Source: Pseudomonas sp. BN417
GTDB taxonomy: Bacteria; Pseudomonadota; Gammaproteobacteria; Pseudomonadales; Pseudomonadaceae
Reading direction: 5' to 3'
NCBI RefSeq assembly: GCF_029871205.1
Contig: NZ_SSOJ01000069.1
Span: 1-64,000, forward strand
Length of the DNA: 64,000 nucleotides
The number at the start of each line of letters is the position of its first letter. Position 1 is the first letter of the stretch. Under the pieces are notes generated by a model that was given only the letters and a program-made list of their open reading frames with translations, was not told where the DNA came from and ran no database searches. The translations under genes and the position numbers were made by a program. Of this stretch, positions 62,831 to 64,000 are shown piece by piece.

Positions 62831-63874
62831 ATGAACATTCTGATCGTAGGACCCTCCTGGGTCGGCGACATGGTGATGGCGCAGACACTTTTCCAGTGCC
62901 TGAAAGCCCGCCATCCCGACTGCGAGATCGACGTGCTGGCGCCCGAATGGAGCCGGCCCATCCTTGAGCGCATGCCGGAAGTGCGCCAGGCGCTGAGCTT
63001 CCCGCTTGGCCATGGCGTGCTGGATATCGCCGCCCGGCGCAAGATCGGCAAGTCCCTGGCCGGTCGGTACGACCAGGCCATCCTCCTGCCCAACTCCCTG
63101 AAGTCGGCGCTGGTGCCCTGGTTCGCCAGCATCCCCAAGCGCACCGGCTGGAAGGGGGAGATGCGCTACGGCCTGCTCAACGACATTCGCAGCCTCGACA
63201 AAGAGCGCTACCCGCTGATGATCGAGCGCTTCATGGCGCTGGCCTATGAACCTGGCGCCGAGCTGCCCACGCCCTATCCGCGGCCCACGCTGCAGATCGA
63301 CCCGGCCAGCCGTGATGCGGCCCTGGCCAAGTTCGGCCTGGACCTGGATCGGCCCGTGCTGGCGCTCTGCCCGGGTGCCGAGTTCGGCGAAGCCAAGCGC
63401 TGGCCCGCCGAGCATTACGCCAAGGTGGCCGAGCTGAAGATTCGCGCGGGCTGGCAGGTCTGGCTGTTCGGCTCGAAGAACGACCATCCTGGCGGTGAAG
63501 ACATCCGCATGCGCCTGATTCCCGGCCTGCGCGAAGAGGCGGTGAACCTGGCCGGCGAAACCAGCCTGGCCGAAGCCATCGACCTGATGTCCTGCGCTGG
63601 CGCCGTGGTCTCCAACGACTCCGGCCTGATGCATGTGGCGGCGGCGCTGGCGCGCCCGCTGGTGGCGGTCTATGGCTCCACCTCGCCGCAGTTCACCCCG
63701 CCCCTGGCGGAGCGGGTGGAAATCGTCCGCCTGGGACTGGAGTGCAGCCCCTGCTTCGACCGTACCTGCCGCTTCGGCCATTACAACTGCCTGCGCGAGC
63801 TCAAGTCGCGTCCGGTGATCGAAGCCCTGGACCGCCTGGCGCCGGACCCGCTCGACCTGGTGGAGATTCGCTGA
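62831..63874 (+). CDS. waaF: ADP-heptose:LPS heptosyltransferase II
   Basis: A 347-residue glycosyltransferase family 9 enzyme that adds the second heptose to the LPS inner core on the cytoplasmic face. The N-terminal MNILIVGPSWVGDMVMAQTLF segment is the GT9 heptosyltransferase signature, and the C-terminal nucleotide-sugar site lies in NDSGLMHVAAALARPLVAVYGSTSP. The ATG at 62831-62833 is chosen; the frame extends upstream into the repeat. It has a poor ribosome-binding site, and the repeat hairpin is only 4 bp away. waaC starts immediately after its stop. Confidence 0.95.
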   Translation: MNILIVGPSWVGDMVMAQTLFQCLKARHPDCEIDVLAPEWSRPILERMPEVRQALSFPLGHGVLDIAARRKIGKSLAGRYDQAILLPNSLKSALVPWFASIPKRTGWKGEMRYGLLNDIRSLDKERYPLMIERFMALAYEPGAELPTPYPRPTLQIDPASRDAALAKFGLDLDRPVLALCPGAEFGEAKRWPAEHYAKVAELKIRAGWQVWLFGSKNDHPGGEDIRMRLIPGLREEAVNLAGETSLAEAIDLMSCAGAVVSNDSGLMHVAAALARPLVAVYGSTSPQFTPPLAERVEIVRLGLECSPCFDRTCRFGHYNCLRELKSRPVIEALDRLAPDPLDLVEIR

Positions 63875-64000
63875 GTGCGGGTATTGCTGATCAAGACTTC
63901 TTCCCTGGGCGATGTCATCCACACCCTGCCGGCGTTGACCGATGCCGCGCGGGCGATTCCCGGCATCCAGTTCGACTGGGTGGTGGAGGAAGGCTTCGCC
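63875..64000 (+). CDS. waaC: ADP-heptose:LPS heptosyltransferase I (3' partial)
   Basis: The first 42 codons of a GT9 heptosyltransferase begin with GTG at 63875-63877, directly after the waaF stop. The N-terminus MRVLLIKTSSLGDVIHTLPA is the classical WaaC signature. WaaC adds the first heptose to Kdo2-lipid A, before WaaF acts. The gene runs off the window. Confidence 0.93.
   Translation, partial: MRVLLIKTSSLGDVIHTLPALTDAARAIPGIQFDWVVEEGFA

Overview
The window is a chromosomal segment of a Pseudomonas species. It is GC-rich and very densely coding, and the gene order is the one I recall for the PHA-to-LPS-core part of the Pseudomonas aeruginosa chromosome: phaC1ZC2D, hslVU, argS-priA-rpmE, maeB, ponA, pilMNOPQ, aroKB-damX-gltBD, hemE, selO-like, nhaP2, dipA-like, aceEF, glnE, ilvE, waaFC. 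I cannot name the species. No prophage, insertion sequence, CRISPR array, rRNA or tRNA gene was seen. No intergenic stretch exceeds about 300 bp.

Region by region: (1) 1-5630 holds the end of a convergent Ala/Pro-rich gene (probably phaF) and the medium-chain-length polyhydroxyalkanoate operon phaC1-phaZ-phaC2-phaD on the minus strand, with a sigma54-like element upstream of phaC1. (2) 5630-13149, all minus strand, holds a DUF971 protein, the HslUV protease-chaperone behind a good sigma32-type promoter, an FtsN-like SPOR protein, argS and priA. (3) 13219-17222, plus strand, holds rpmE, a secreted thermonuclease whose first codons double as a terminator hairpin, an M48 lipoprotein protease and malic enzyme. 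(4) 17234-34386 holds ponA on the minus strand, then divergently the type IV pilus alignment/secretin operon pilMNOPQ running into aroK, aroB, a DamX-like protein and glutamate synthase gltBD. (5) 34505-45427 is a patchwork of single genes (hemE, orphan ParA, tandem USP, hotdog thioesterase, trxC, TSUP transporter, amino-acid racemase, SelO pseudokinase, MscK-type channel) separated by REP-like palindromes. (6) 45605-54000 holds nhaP2, an acyl-CoA dehydrogenase, rlmJ, msrA and a PAS-GAF-PAS-GGDEF-EAL protein resembling DipA. (7) 54251-64000 holds pyruvate dehydrogenase aceE-aceF, divergent from glnE, then ilvE, waaF and the start of waaC.

Most of this is core genome with well-known functions, and I do not see a clear undescribed multigene system. 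The signals most worth a second look are regulatory and structural: two FadR/GntR-type palindromes spaced by about five helical turns between aceE and glnE; a rho-independent terminator lying inside the signal-peptide codons of the nuclease; a 192-bp MITE-like element upstream of hslVU; a perfect 25-bp inverted repeat that begins in a racemase stop codon; at least four different intergenic palindrome families; and a near-identical patch shared by the two PHA synthase genes that suggests gene conversion. Non-ATG starts (TTG or GTG) are inferred for hslV, priA, pilM, aroK, nhaP2 and waaC.
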